This document shows positions 56,601-62,394 of a stretch of DNA of 64,000 nt, piece after piece. The notes under the pieces were generated by a model. The model searched no databases. It saw only the letters and a list, made by a program, of their open reading frames with translations, and was not told the DNA's origin. The translations under genes and the position numbers were made by a program. Source of the stretch: Conchocele bisecta (taxonomy: Eukaryota > Mollusca > Bivalvia > Lucinida > Thyasiridae); assembly GCA_029237695.1 (NCBI GenBank), contig CM055274.1:71352828-71416827 (forward strand). Reading direction: 5' to 3'. Numbering within the stretch: the stretch's first letter is position 1; every line of letters starts with the position of its first letter.

Positions 56601-58538
56601 TTAAGGCAAAAATGAAAAACCGCAGACAACAATTTCCGTTTCCAGCGTAGTGAGTGTTAAGATTATTGTTCCTTAGGTGGGCATTCTTTTGTTTGTGTTT
56701 TGTATGTGCCACCTGCGGGGTGTATCGTAGGCACGTCCGTGTGTATGTGCGTGAGTCTGGTTAAGAAGTTTGCATCTGCCAGGGGCATTTGTGTGCCGAC
56801 ACCCACATTTTCTTCTTTTAGCTATTTACCAATTGACCATTTCAGAGAATACCAGGCAGCTGGTGTTGTGATTTGTAAACAGCAAAATATCTTCCGTTTG
56901 CTTCGAGCCAAGAGGCTGATGAGAAAATAAATAATAATAGCATATAGCAGCGTTTGGACTGTGTCCCTGTGTCCATCTGCCCTTGTGTCCTCGGGTCCGG
57001 TTTACTGGAGTTTCTATAATTAATCTAACACCGGGGACTTTTGTGTTTGTTAATGCAGTAAAATCTGGGTCTGGTTTGTTCAGTTTAGATATATTTCTTG
57101 GCAGTGAGTTCCGTTACATATACCTGACTTAATAATAAGGTGAAGTAAGCATGTAGCTGGGCAGTAAATGTCTATTTCACTCTTGTTACCTATCTCCACT
57201 TCAGGCTACAGAGGTCCGACGTCTACCACAAACGAGCGAAGGAGTTCAAGCATGAAGCAGATGGCCTGGTAAATACTCTAAATTGGACGTGATGTGATAC
57301 AACTGGGTCTTCACAGGCATTCTCCTAGCCCAAGATAGTAGCACAGGGATTCCACTTGCTTCCGGTTTCTTTAGTATTTCTATATAACTTTAATGTATTC
57401 CAGCTTTGGTTGCACACGACCGCGTATTGTAACAATTTTAGCAATTTTATTAGTGCTAACATAATATTTCGGTGAAAAGTTAAAATGGCCATTTGAGAAT
57501 TATTATTATCTTGCGTAGGATGTAATAAAAAATAGTCTGGCACGAAATTAGACTTAAGGTACCGATTAAATGCTAATCCAACTGTCTGACTTTGCAAGAT
57601 TAAAACAGCATACCGGTACACCAAATAGCTGGGTACACATTTTTCTCACCCTGTGAAATTTTGCCCCCAACGAGGGACGACCATGACTGGCGATCAGACA
57701 CATACAGAGCTGCTTCTGATTCTACTAATATACCACGGTATCTCCTGTTGTTAACCCTGTCAACACTACAGACCTGGTATTGGCAAAAGGTGTAGATCCA
57801 GATGAGCCGGTGTCGCGAGCCGTCTCATCAGGATCTGCACTTTTTACAATTAAGTTTCATAGTTTTGAGAACAAAAACTAAAAAATAATTTTGTGATGGT
57901 TGGATTGGTTGAAAAATTACCATTTAAAAAATCCATTCCAGTTACTTAGGGGTGAAATGGTTAAAAGGTGACTAAAATGGGATTGGGCTAAATGATGGTT
58001 TGGGTGCGGCAAGGGTACCTGGCACATGATCAGGCTCTTGTGGATTCAGAGAGTACTGCATTTACAATTTCGCCAGAGGCAGTCTGGTTCCACCCAGTCA
58101 CCTCTTTATCTCATCTCACTGTTGAATGGATGTTAAACCCAATTATATCAATCATACATTCAGTCAATCATGCATTTAATCATTCATGAATGGATGGATG
58201 GATGGATGGACGGACGGACGGACGGACGGACGGACGGACGGACGGACGAACGAAACGAACGAACAACGAACGAACGAACGATGATTGATCAATCGGATCA
58301 AATTGATAGATCGATCGATTAATCAATCGATCGTTAATTTCTGAATGAATGAACGAATCCATAAGTAGATCAATAGATCAACCGTCCAACCAATTTGTCC
58401 ACAGGACGGGGGTCTCCAGAAGCGGGTGCTGTACATCGAGGCGGTGCTCTGCTTCATCCAGTGTGGCTGTGCCATGGAGAAGGATCGCCTCATCACCGAC
58501 TCCGCCACCATGTTCAAGGAGACCCACAGATTTGTCGT
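35453..58538 (+). CDS. AFF4: AF4/FMR2 (AFF, Lilliputian-like) family gene, partial, six exons
   Basis: Join of 35453-35642, 37508-39342, 49856-50078, 56094-56227, 57205-57268 and 58405-58538. All junctions are AG/GT and the codon phase carries through every splice without a stop, giving about 860 residues. Family knowledge: AFF proteins are nuclear scaffolds that hold P-TEFb, ELL and ENL/AF9 in the super elongation complex and promote release of paused RNA polymerase II. Seen here: a Ser/Asp/Glu block, a WNLSNYL segment resembling the AFF WxLxNxL motif, basic clusters, an island ending in LDLDLLGKL, and the start of the helical C-terminal homology domain. The N-terminal exons and the rest of the C-terminal domain are not found in the window. 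Invertebrates usually have one AFF gene, so the symbol means family orthology, not a choice among vertebrate paralogues. Confidence 0.88.
35709..35995 (+). mobile_element. Hairpin family E, two tandem partial copies in AFF intron
   Basis: TTAACCCATTTTTTATGTGG and, near 35861, ACACATTTCTTATGTGG begin two copies. The second keeps the full hairpin (TAGTTACCACTCAGTTGAAC / GTTCAACTGAGTGGTAACAA). They start 67 nt after exon a. Confidence 0.7.
36481..36743. mobile_element. Foldback family G in AFF intron
   Basis: GGAGCCCCGCGGAGGACATG to CACCTGTGGGGCTCC. About eight blocks of the GGGAACAAATTGTTAAATTG type, first in one orientation and then in the other, meeting at GTTCCCGTGGGAAC (36605-36618). Confidence 0.8.
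36822..36930 (+). repeat. Family H, left half
   Basis: GAAATGGGGCTTTCGACCG, CTGATCAGCCTGTTCATCCG and CACTGTTCACCATTCACAC. Confidence 0.5.
37188..37325 (+). mobile_element. Hairpin family E in AFF intron
   Basis: CTTTATTTCTTCACAAAAGT, arms CATCTGAACCGTCTC / GAGATGGTTCAAATGAG, then TATGGAAAAATAAACAAAAT. Confidence 0.7.
37423..37481. mobile_element. Pogo-like mini-MITE before AFF exon b
   Basis: CAGTTGAACTGGACACCC and GGGTGTCCAGTTTGGAGATG ... CCACTG, flanked by TA. It ends 26 nt before the exon b acceptor. Confidence 0.65.
37508..39342 (+). CDS. AFF4: AFF exon b: 1.8-kb central exon
   Basis: Acceptor cttctag at 37501-37507 and donor gtaagt at 39343. 611 codons plus two bases, phase 0 to phase 2. 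The start, [15 protein letters not shown], resembles the conserved AFF WxLxNxL segment. The rest is low-complexity, Lys/Ser-rich and presumably disordered. Visible islands are a basic AT-hook-like NLS candidate ([11 protein letters not shown], residues ~230-240 of the partial protein), a SUMO-type IKQE (~357-360), [16 protein letters not shown] (~434-449, resembling the hydrophobic island before the C-terminal half of AFF proteins), an acidic stretch after [11 protein letters not shown], and a second basic cluster (DKKRK...SKRRR, ~643-660). Many SP/TP sites suit a phosphorylated nuclear scaffold. The 5' 138 nt lie ahead of the first ATG/GTG-type start, but phase shows they are coding. Confidence 0.88.
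39665..39858 (+). mobile_element. TTAA MITE family A, 5'-truncated
   Basis: Lacks the left end; the right end CAGTTACTTAGGGGTGAAAG is kept. It faces an inverted full copy at 39880, about 20 nt away, inside the large AFF intron. Confidence 0.75.
39880..40118 (-). mobile_element. TTAA MITE family A, inverted copy
   Basis: TTAACCCTTTCACCCCTAAG (family 3' end, inverted), foldback GAGACGGCTCGTCACGAGCC, and CACTCTACAGGCCTGTGGTG near the other end. Confidence 0.8.
40119..40958. other. AFF intron, no exon seen
   Basis: One small foldback (40268-40330) and a short CAATCAATC tract near 40845-40870. Confidence 0.5.
40959..41199 (+). mobile_element. Foldback MITE family F in AFF intron
   Basis: GGGGGCCGTTTCACTAAACT to TTTAGTGAAACAGGCC, centre GAATATGCAGCCTATG. 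Confidence 0.83.
41511..43474 (+). mobile_element. Mini-Helentron-like element in AFF intron (type L)
   Basis: Starts TTTTTTAGCTCACCTGAG with a hairpin (AGCTCACCTGAGC ... GCTCATGTGAGCT), then a (GTCCGTC)n stretch at 41564-41592. The body holds tandem, internally duplicated units of about 430 bp marked by AAGATGGCCGCC and CTTGGCCCATGGT. The end is GTCAGGTGAGCGAATTAG, a hairpin GGGCCATCATGGCCC and ACTTGTTT. The layout of the ends is the same as in 20755-21658 although the sequences differ. Open frames here repeat with the unit and are not genes. Confidence 0.65.
43475..44299. other. AFF intron, no exon seen
   Basis: Only the small foldback at 43905-43975. Confidence 0.5.
43905..43975. repeat. 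Small foldback
   Basis: GTGTAGGCCCTGATCAGACT and its near-complement GTCTGACCAGGGGCTACACT around GCGCTTATGCGC. Confidence 0.7.
44300..44490 (+). mobile_element. Foldback family H in AFF intron
   Basis: Right three quarters of H: GATCGGGATCTGCATTGTTC, CCATCAATGAAACACCTG, AACAAGCAATATTGATTA and AGCCAGTCACAGCCTCAT. It provides the uninterrupted reference for the nested insertion at 46651. Confidence 0.65.
44491..46207. other. AFF intron, no exon seen
   Basis: AT-rich, with family A-related hairpins at 45355-45412 and 45874-45943. Confidence 0.5.
45874..45943. repeat. Near-perfect palindrome related to family A core
   Basis: TTTGCAAACACTGTAGATCC ... GGATCTACAGTGTTTGC with arms of about 33 bp around GGCTCGTAATGAGC. 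A related shorter hairpin lies at 45355-45412 (AAACATTGTAGATCCAGATG). Confidence 0.7.
46208..46274 (+). repeat. Solo 3' end of type K
   Basis: CAAATGCCTCGGCAGGCGCG, ACACCACTTCCGTGGCGG and AATTATTGTCTA. Nearly identical to the terminal 60 bp of 20755-21658 but without a body. The last bases diverge from CTTGTTT. Confidence 0.6.
46528..47028 (+). mobile_element. Foldback family H split by family C
   Basis: ATATGTGGCAGTGACTGGAG at the left, GCCCGTGCATCTGCACAGTC, break at 46650, resumption at 46903 (ACACCTGAAATGCTTCTAAC), and the end CTCCAGTCACAGCCACATAT. Terminal inverted repeat of about 25 bp. Confidence 0.8.
46651..46902 (-). mobile_element. TTAA MITE family C nested in family H
   Basis: TTAACTCTTTGCATGCTAGC to AGCATGCAAAGAGTTAA. 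The family H flanks (CATTCCATCAA and ACACCTGAAATGCTTC) rejoin as in the uninterrupted copy near 44355 (CCATCAATGAAACACCTG), with TTAA at the TGAA position. Confidence 0.87.
47029..48194. other. AFF intron, no exon seen
   Basis: Only the 69-bp pogo-like MITE. Confidence 0.5.
47592..47660. mobile_element. Pogo-like mini-MITE, 69 bp
   Basis: CAGTGGAATCTCTCTAAACT and its complement ending GAGAGGTTCCACTG, TA on both sides. The CAGTGGAACCTCTCTAAAC-type end resembles pogo/Tigger termini. Confidence 0.75.
48195..48593 (+). mobile_element. SINE-like family I in AFF intron
   Basis: GTGGGTGGTTGTCCGGGAGC through TTAGCTATTGATAGGCCATT and a CAAACAAAA tail. Same order of blocks as 32748-33160. Confidence 0.68.
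48877..49120 (+). mobile_element. TTAA MITE family C
   Basis: TTAACTCTGCATGCTGGTAA to TATCATGCAGAGTTAA. Centre GAGTCCTGAGGACTC. Confidence 0.86.
49225..49415 (+). mobile_element. Foldback family H in AFF intron
   Basis: TATATGTGGTAACGTGACTG ... AAATCAGCCTGTCCCTCTGC ... AACAAGCGATATAGATCG ... CCAGTCACAGCCACATA. Confidence 0.7.
49595..49673. repeat. Palindrome related to family C core
   Basis: CTTGGCATTTCATTAGAATT and AATTCTAATGAAATACCAAG around GTCTTCTTGGAGAC. It lies about 180 nt before AFF exon c. Confidence 0.75.
49856..50078 (+). CDS. AFF4: AFF exon c
   Basis: Acceptor tttgtag ending at 49855 and donor gtaagt at 50079. The first base completes the Glu codon split by the preceding 10.5-kb intron (CTA GA/A AGC), then 74 codons follow. 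The peptide begins [20 protein letters not shown] and goes on with Ser/His/Gln-rich sequence, a basic [10 protein letters not shown] cluster and a poly-Ser tail (SPSSSSRH). This resembles the serine/lysine linker before the AFF C-terminal homology domain. In-phase joining on both sides is the main support. Confidence 0.83.
50123..50453 (+). mobile_element. Family A variant with two left-type ends
   Basis: TTGAACCCTTTCAACACTAC at the left and GTAGGGTTGAAAGGGTTG at the right, i.e. the same end inverted. It contains two foldback cores (near 50158 and 50372), suggesting fusion of two copies. It starts 45 nt after AFF exon c. Confidence 0.65.
50454..51079. other. AFF intron, no exon seen
   Basis: Higher-complexity sequence without open-frame or repeat evidence; a family A-like tail near 50970-51065. 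Confidence 0.45.
51080..51245 (+). repeat. Hairpin family E, degraded
   Basis: TTAACCTGTTTCATGCTGAG, then AAGTATATGTCATGACCACC and GAAATGAAATAAAATATT. The right arm is mostly lost. Confidence 0.5.
51296..51367. repeat. 72-bp near-perfect palindrome
   Basis: ATTTTCAATGATAAATAACA to its complement, arms 36 bp with one mismatch and no loop (centre TGTTATAACA). Confidence 0.88.
51368..52248. other. AFF intron, no exon seen
   Basis: No motif-bearing frames. Confidence 0.5.
52249..52484 (-). mobile_element. TTAA MITE family A, inverted copy
   Basis: TTAACCCTTTCACCCCTAAA to CTGTAGTGTTGAAAGAGTTA, full-length, in an AFF intron. Confidence 0.8.
52598..52760 (+). mobile_element. Hairpin family E in AFF intron
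   Basis: TTAACCCATTACGTTTGAAA, arms GTTGTGACCACTCATTTGA / TCAAATGGTGGTCACAGC, then GATAAGTAATAAAGAAA. Confidence 0.72.
52761..53344. other. AFF intron, no exon seen
   Basis: Partial SINE-like words near 53200-53344 (CATGGTTCGGCCCTCTTGTA). Confidence 0.45.
53345..54280 (-). mobile_element. Cluster of inverted SINE-like family I copies
   Basis: Two 3' ends (TTATTGGTGTTTAACGGCC) at about 53695 and 53876, each preceded on the other strand by a GATT-type tail. There are three 5'-type parts with TCTCAAGTACCAGGGGGCC and AAATTACCCTTCGCTACTCC (53360-53455, 53610-53680, 54150-54270). Partial tandem duplication is evident. Confidence 0.6.
54281..55624. other. AFF intron, no exon seen
   Basis: A G-run at 54307-54317, a 25-30-bp direct repeat (ATCACTTCTTCTC...CCAGATCTGCA) at 54355-54415 and the 54623 hairpin. 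Otherwise AT-rich. Confidence 0.5.
54623..54683. repeat. Hairpin with about 22-bp arms
   Basis: ACAACACGCAGAGTGATTTC and GAAATCACTCTGCGTGTTGT around TCTTGGAAGAGTCGTCTAGGG-like loop (54643-54661). Confidence 0.85.
55625..56040 (+). mobile_element. Family A copy split by a nested element
   Basis: TTAACCCTTTCAACACAACA starts the left part, which breaks after CCATTCCTGTTACT near 55790. The right part resumes near 56012 as TAGTTACAGGTGAAAGAAAG and ends GGGCTAA. Between them is family Q (55793-56012). The end lies about 50 nt before AFF exon d. Confidence 0.65.
55793..56012. mobile_element. Foldback family Q nested in family A
   Basis: TTACAACCCTAAATATTCGG and CAAATATTTTGGGTTATTAC are the ends; an inner foldback is TTGTTTTGGGAAACACC / GTTTCCCAAAACAA. 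The 70-codon open frame across it has no gene features. Confidence 0.68.
56094..56227 (+). CDS. AFF4: AFF exon d
   Basis: Acceptor ttgcag ending at 56093 and donor gtaagtat at 56228. 44 codons plus two bases. It is GC-rich, unlike the surrounding intron, and encodes a Pro/His-rich linker ([19 protein letters not shown]) ending CKEEEL, where the Leu codon is completed by the next exon. The exon itself contains a GGTAAG four bases in (56097-56102) that resembles a donor. Using it would leave only a micro-exon, so the distal donor is preferred on phase. A nested MITE ends about 50 nt upstream of the acceptor. Confidence 0.8.
56441..56660 (+). mobile_element. TTAA MITE family B in AFF intron
   Basis: TTAACCCTTACTACGCTGAA to CCAGCGTAGTGAGTGTTAA: here the terminal inverted repeat extends to at least 15 bp (CTTACTACGCTG). 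Hairpin around CGTCTCCACTGGAGACG. Confidence 0.82.
57205..57268 (+). CDS. AFF4: AFF exon e: start of C-terminal homology domain
   Basis: Acceptor cttcag ending at 57204 and donor gtaaat at 57269. One base plus 21 codons. The peptide [21 protein letters not shown] matches the first helix of the AFF C-terminal homology domain, with the YxxxAKxxKHxAD pattern. That domain folds as helical, TPR-like hairpins and mediates AFF homo- and heterodimerisation. It is the most conserved part of the gene in this window and the best evidence for family membership. Confidence 0.88.
57751..57964 (+). mobile_element. TTAA MITE family A, copy in AFF intron
   Basis: TTAACCCTGTCAACACTACAG to AGGGGTGAAATGGTTAA, with GATGAGCCGGTGTCGCGAGCC as the core. 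Confidence 0.78.
57966..58175 (+). repeat. SINE-like fragment before AFF exon f
   Basis: AAAATGGGATTGGGCTAAAT, GTACCTGGCACATGATCAGG and GAATGGATGTTAAACCCAAT, then CAATC-rich tail. It resembles the GGCCAAGTGATTxTGGTGTGG ... ACCTGGCA block of family I. Confidence 0.45.
58183..58345 (+). repeat. Compound tetranucleotide microsatellite before AFF exon f
   Basis: (ATGG)n, (ACGG)n, (ACGA)n then (GATC/AATC)-rich sequence, ending about 60 nt before the acceptor. Confidence 0.9.
58405..58538 (+). CDS. AFF4: AFF exon f: C-terminal homology domain, second segment
   Basis: Acceptor tccacag ending at 58404 and donor gtaagt at 58539. 44 codons plus two bases, phase 0 at entry. The peptide begins [20 protein letters not shown] and goes on to [10 protein letters not shown]...MFKETHRFV. 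It matches the AFF domain pattern of a Tyr-x-(D/E)-A-x-x-x-F-I-x-C-G helix followed by an acidic loop. The domain is incomplete, and the remaining exons are not recognisable before position 64000. A 32-bp minisatellite resembling the end of this exon plus its donor starts about 180 nt downstream. Confidence 0.87.
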
Positions 58539-58715
58539 GTAAGTCCCTCCATTGTTGTAGTATCACCACATTTCTGGTACAGTCACCGACTCCACCACCT
58601 CAAGGAGACTCGGAGATTTGTCGTGTTAGTACCCACTGTGTCGTAGTCCCACCCCATTTCAATCTTTCACTCCATCACCTTTCTGGTACAGACACCGGGT
58701 TGGTCATGCACAGAT

Positions 58716-59527
58716 ATGTCGTGCAAGTATCCCACTGTGTCATAGATTTGTTGTGTAAGTATCCCGCTGTGTCATAGATTTGTTGTGTTGTGTAAGTATC
58801 CCGCTGTGTCATAGATTTGTTGTGTAAGTATCCCGCTGTGTCATAGATTTGTTGTGTAAGTGCCCTGCTGTGTCATAGATTTGTTGTGTAAGTATCCCGC
58901 TGTGTCGTAGATTTGTGTCGTAGATTTGTTGTGTAAGTATCCCGCTGTGTCGTAGATTTGTTGTGTAAGTGCCCTGCTGTGTCATAGATTTGTTGTGTAA
59001 GTATCCCGCTGTGTCATAGATTTGTTGTGTAAGTATCCCGCTGTGTTGTAGATTTGTTGTGTAAGTGCCCTGCTGTGTCGTAGATTTGTTGTGTAACTGC
59101 CCTGCTGTGTCGTTGATTTGTTGTGTAAGTGCCCTGCTGTGTCGTAGATTTGTTGTGTAAGTGCCCTGCTGTGTCGTATGCCCTGCTGTGTCGTAGATTT
59201 GTTGTGTAAGTGCCCTGCTGTGTGCTGTGTCGTAGATTTGTTGTGTAAGTATCCCGCTGTGTCGTAGATTTGTTGTGTAAGTGCCCTGCTGTGTCATAGA
59301 TTTGTTGTGTAAGTGCCCTGCTGTGTCGTAGATTTGTTGTGTAAGTGCCCTACTGTGTCGTAGATTTGTTGTGTAAGTATCCCGCTGTGTCCTAGATTTG
59401 TTGTGTAAGTGCCCTGCTGTGTCGTAGATTTGTTGTGTAAGTATCCCGCTGTGTCCTAGATTTGTTGTGTAAGTGCCCTGCTGTGTCATAGATTTGTTGT
59501 GTAAGTATCCCGCTGTGTCGTAGATTT
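58716..59527 (+). repeat. 32-bp minisatellite resembling a splice donor
   Basis: About 25 copies of a 32-bp unit with GTAGATTTGTTGTGTAAGT and then GCCCTGCTGTGTC or ATCCCGCTGTGTC. The first diverged copies (58600-58740) grade back to AFF exon f's end, CACAGATTTGTCGTGTAAGT. The minus-strand open frame across it cycles through three frames and is not a gene. Confidence 0.9.
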
Positions 59528-60005
59528 GTCAATAGCTTCCTCACATTGTGACCTTGACCTTTGCGAGTGAGACTCTCGCCAACAATCACCTTGTTTATAA
59601 AATAAAGTGTAATCAAGCCTGAAATATTGTCAATAGTTTTGCAAACTAATTTCCACAGTGAAGGTGACCTTCTTGCGATTAAGGTGTGTCCTAGAAAATG
59701 ATTTGATTTGTTGAAGGAAACATGACATTGTGATGTTACTGACATCATTTCTCGATATATGGGAAACATGATAAATTACTGCTGCACTCCAGAATCGAGT
59801 GGTGCAATTCCCTGTTATATGCGTGTAAACTACTGATGGAAATGTAAGAAATACAGAAATGCCAATATTGCCATCCGACACTTTACTTCTTCCATGTGCA
59901 TTCCCTCACATTGCATTACATATCTTGTATGACATAGGAAGTGGACAATACTCCAAAGTCATACAAGATATGAAGAATTGCAGAATTGAAGTCGGTGTGT
60001 TCACT
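59528..60005. other. No exon seen downstream of the minisatellite
   Basis: A possible 25-bp inverted repeat (TACATATCTTGTATGACATA / AGTCATACAAGATATGAAG) at 59917-59975. Confidence 0.5.
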
Positions 60006-60424
60006 TTAAAGGTACATGTCCACTCAGTAGGCACAACATGTTCTTTATAGGAATTAAATAAGTGTATAATTGTGTCACTACTCCACCAGTTCTAAAAATT
60101 ACATGATTTTTTTAATTATTTATACTAATTAAATGCATCACCTGAAAAAATAATATTTTCGGCATTTTATAAAGTTTGATCATTGCACACCAAAAAAATA
60201 GAGAATAAATAGTAATGTCCATTAACAATTTATGGAAACACGGTTATCTCCCCTGATATTAGTGTGGAAATTTATGTCTGATATAAAATGTATAATAATG
60301 CCAATCAGTATGTGGGTAATGGTGAATGAATGTTTATTTTACCAGAAAATGTCATATCTACAGAATATACAAAACTATCTGTCTCCCTATATTATAACCT
60401 ACTGAGTGGGCATATACCTTTAAC
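60006..60424 (+). mobile_element. MITE family J, intact
   Basis: TTTAAAGGTACATGTCCACT and TACTGAGTGGGCATATACCT are terminal inverted repeats of about 27 bp including CAGTAGG. About 415 bp, no open frame of interest. Confidence 0.83.
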
Positions 60425-60459
60425 CTTTACAAAATCTATGCTGCATACAAGAGTCAAAT

Positions 60460-60980
60460 GGCGTTAATGCCTGATTCACAATGTCACGTTATAGCGTTAG
60501 TCCATGTACATGTGCATACGTATGTTAGTATCACCGTTCATTTTTCAATAACTCATGAACCACTTTTCCGATTTTGATAATATTTGGCCAATGTGTGTCT
60601 AGGGATGGTATCTTTGTTTTGCATGTGACCCATGATCGATCTCCCAAAGTCAAGGTCACTGACGACTTATGTTCACCTTGTTTGTAAGGCAAAAGTGTTA
60701 ACTTTTTTTTCCTTTTTTCGATAACTTGTCAACTGCCTCACCAATTTTGATAATATTTGGCCACAATGTGTGTCTAGGGATGCTGCTTTGTTTTGCATTT
60801 GACTCACGTTCGACCGCCCAAAGTCACGATCACTGAGGACTTATGTTCACCTTGTACGGCAAAAATGTTAAAGTTTTTTTGTGTCCGACCACCCAAGGTC
60901 ACTGAGAACTTATTTCATTTTTTTTATTAAGGCTGCCAGCGAGGGGATTAGCTTCGTTTAACGATGCCAGTTCTTGTTTA
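60460..60980 (+). mobile_element. Type K-like tandem-repeat fragment
   Basis: Three diverged copies of a unit containing GATAATATTTGGCCA, TGTGTCTAGGGATG and AAAGTCAAGGTCACTGA, related to the units at 20940-21600. The 3' end reads GATGCCAGTTCTTGTTTA, with the CTTGTTT terminus. A 5' hairpin is not recognisable. Confidence 0.55.
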
Positions 60981-61423
60981 CCTACCTGTAGAATTTACAG
61001 ATGCAGGTTGTTTACTAACAAACTTATGCATAGAGGGATCAGTTTAAATACTGCACTTGAATCTTGATGGCTCCATGGTTTATGACGTGATCACATAGCG
61101 GGCGCATATTTTATGCTGTAACTACTTGAACACTACATGCCAAAATCGCAATAGTTGCAAACTGCGTAGATGCACTGGATCTACGTTGTTTGCGAATTCT
61201 TGTTGCATATTTGCAAATTAACCGATTTCCGACTTGGCTGAATTGGCTGAAAATTTACATGGAATAATCCATGATAGTTGCATAGAAGTGAAAGAGTTAA
61301 CATTGCATTCCAAACACTGAATAGCTTGCAATCCTGGCTTTATTGTGCTAAACATTCAGATGGTTCACCTATTTTAAATGGGATACCAATTCACAGGTAT
61401 AAACAAATCTCAGCAATTTTTCT
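60981..61423. other. No gene seen
   Basis: A degraded family A-type foldback (GTAGATGCACTGGATCTACG) with a GTGAAAGAGTTAA end at 61287-61300. Confidence 0.45.
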
Positions 61424-61556
61424 CTAGTTTCTTTGTTTATAACTGAAAATATATGATGTTACCACTCATTTGAACCGTCTCGATGAGACGGTTCAAATCG
61501 ATGAGACGGTTCAAATGAGTGGTAACAACATATACTTTTGGTGAGAAATAATGTTT
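61424..61556 (+). mobile_element. Hairpin family E, loop duplicated
   Basis: Arms ACCACTCATTTGAACCGTCT / AGACGGTTCAAATGAGTGGT. The loop word CGATGAGACGGTTCAAAT occurs twice. Right clamp GGTGAGAAATAA. Confidence 0.75.
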
Positions 61557-62394
61557 TAGCTACGACATGTGTTGACAACAGAGCAATACCATGTTACAAT
61601 GTTTCGGTAGTTAATGTTTGTCCCAGTGACCTCATTTACTATGTGTTTGTCTCCAGTTGAACATTGAGTGATGTGTTTCGGCGGTTGGTTGAGAAAACTG
61701 ACCTTCCGGCATATCCATGAATTCTAGATCCATTTCCTCGCGCACGTTCAGGCAGTCGGGAGTAAACTTGCATTGGTTTACTGATGGCAGTAAGGCTGCT
61801 CTAGTGACTGACTAGCAAGCAGTGTAGGTCCTGATCAGTCGCTGAAATGTCTCTACACTGTTCCATTAGATACTGTTTGTCAGCTGATGGTCAATAGATT
61901 TTGTTGCTCTATATAATTTGCATGTCAACAAAGGCAAAAGAAATCAACATTTCATCACAGTATGGCCAGAGTAGTGGACATATGTACATTTTTCTGAAGA
62001 ATGTGTCTGATAATATGTACCATTTTGTCAAGTACTTAAATTTTTGATAATATGCTTGAAATCCATCATAGCTTTCAAAATAATGACAATTACCATATCC
62101 TTAGCAAAAAAAAAACGATTATTGAAATGTCTTGCATCGTTTTGGCAAAAATCCAACATACGACGGCACGCTTAGAATCTCATACATAATTCTACAAAAC
62201 TGAGTGTAAGTTCATATGCTTATCTCCAGCTGCTATTATCTCAACCGACATAATAGGCCAGTCAAAATATGAAATGACCCACCACAAATTGCAACACAAT
62301 TTCTTTTTTCACCAGTTGTTCCTGAACACCAATGTACCAACATAAAACAAAGTTTACCAAAATAAAATTGATGGATAGGTGTCAAATATTGATA
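61557..62394. other. No exon seen
   Basis: One small foldback at 61812-61868. The next AFF exon would be expected in this direction but is not recognisable. Confidence 0.45.

Noticed and set aside
58809..59769. 226- and 125-codon minus-strand open frames
   Set aside because: Translation of the 32-bp minisatellite; the peptide cycles through three frames of the same unit.
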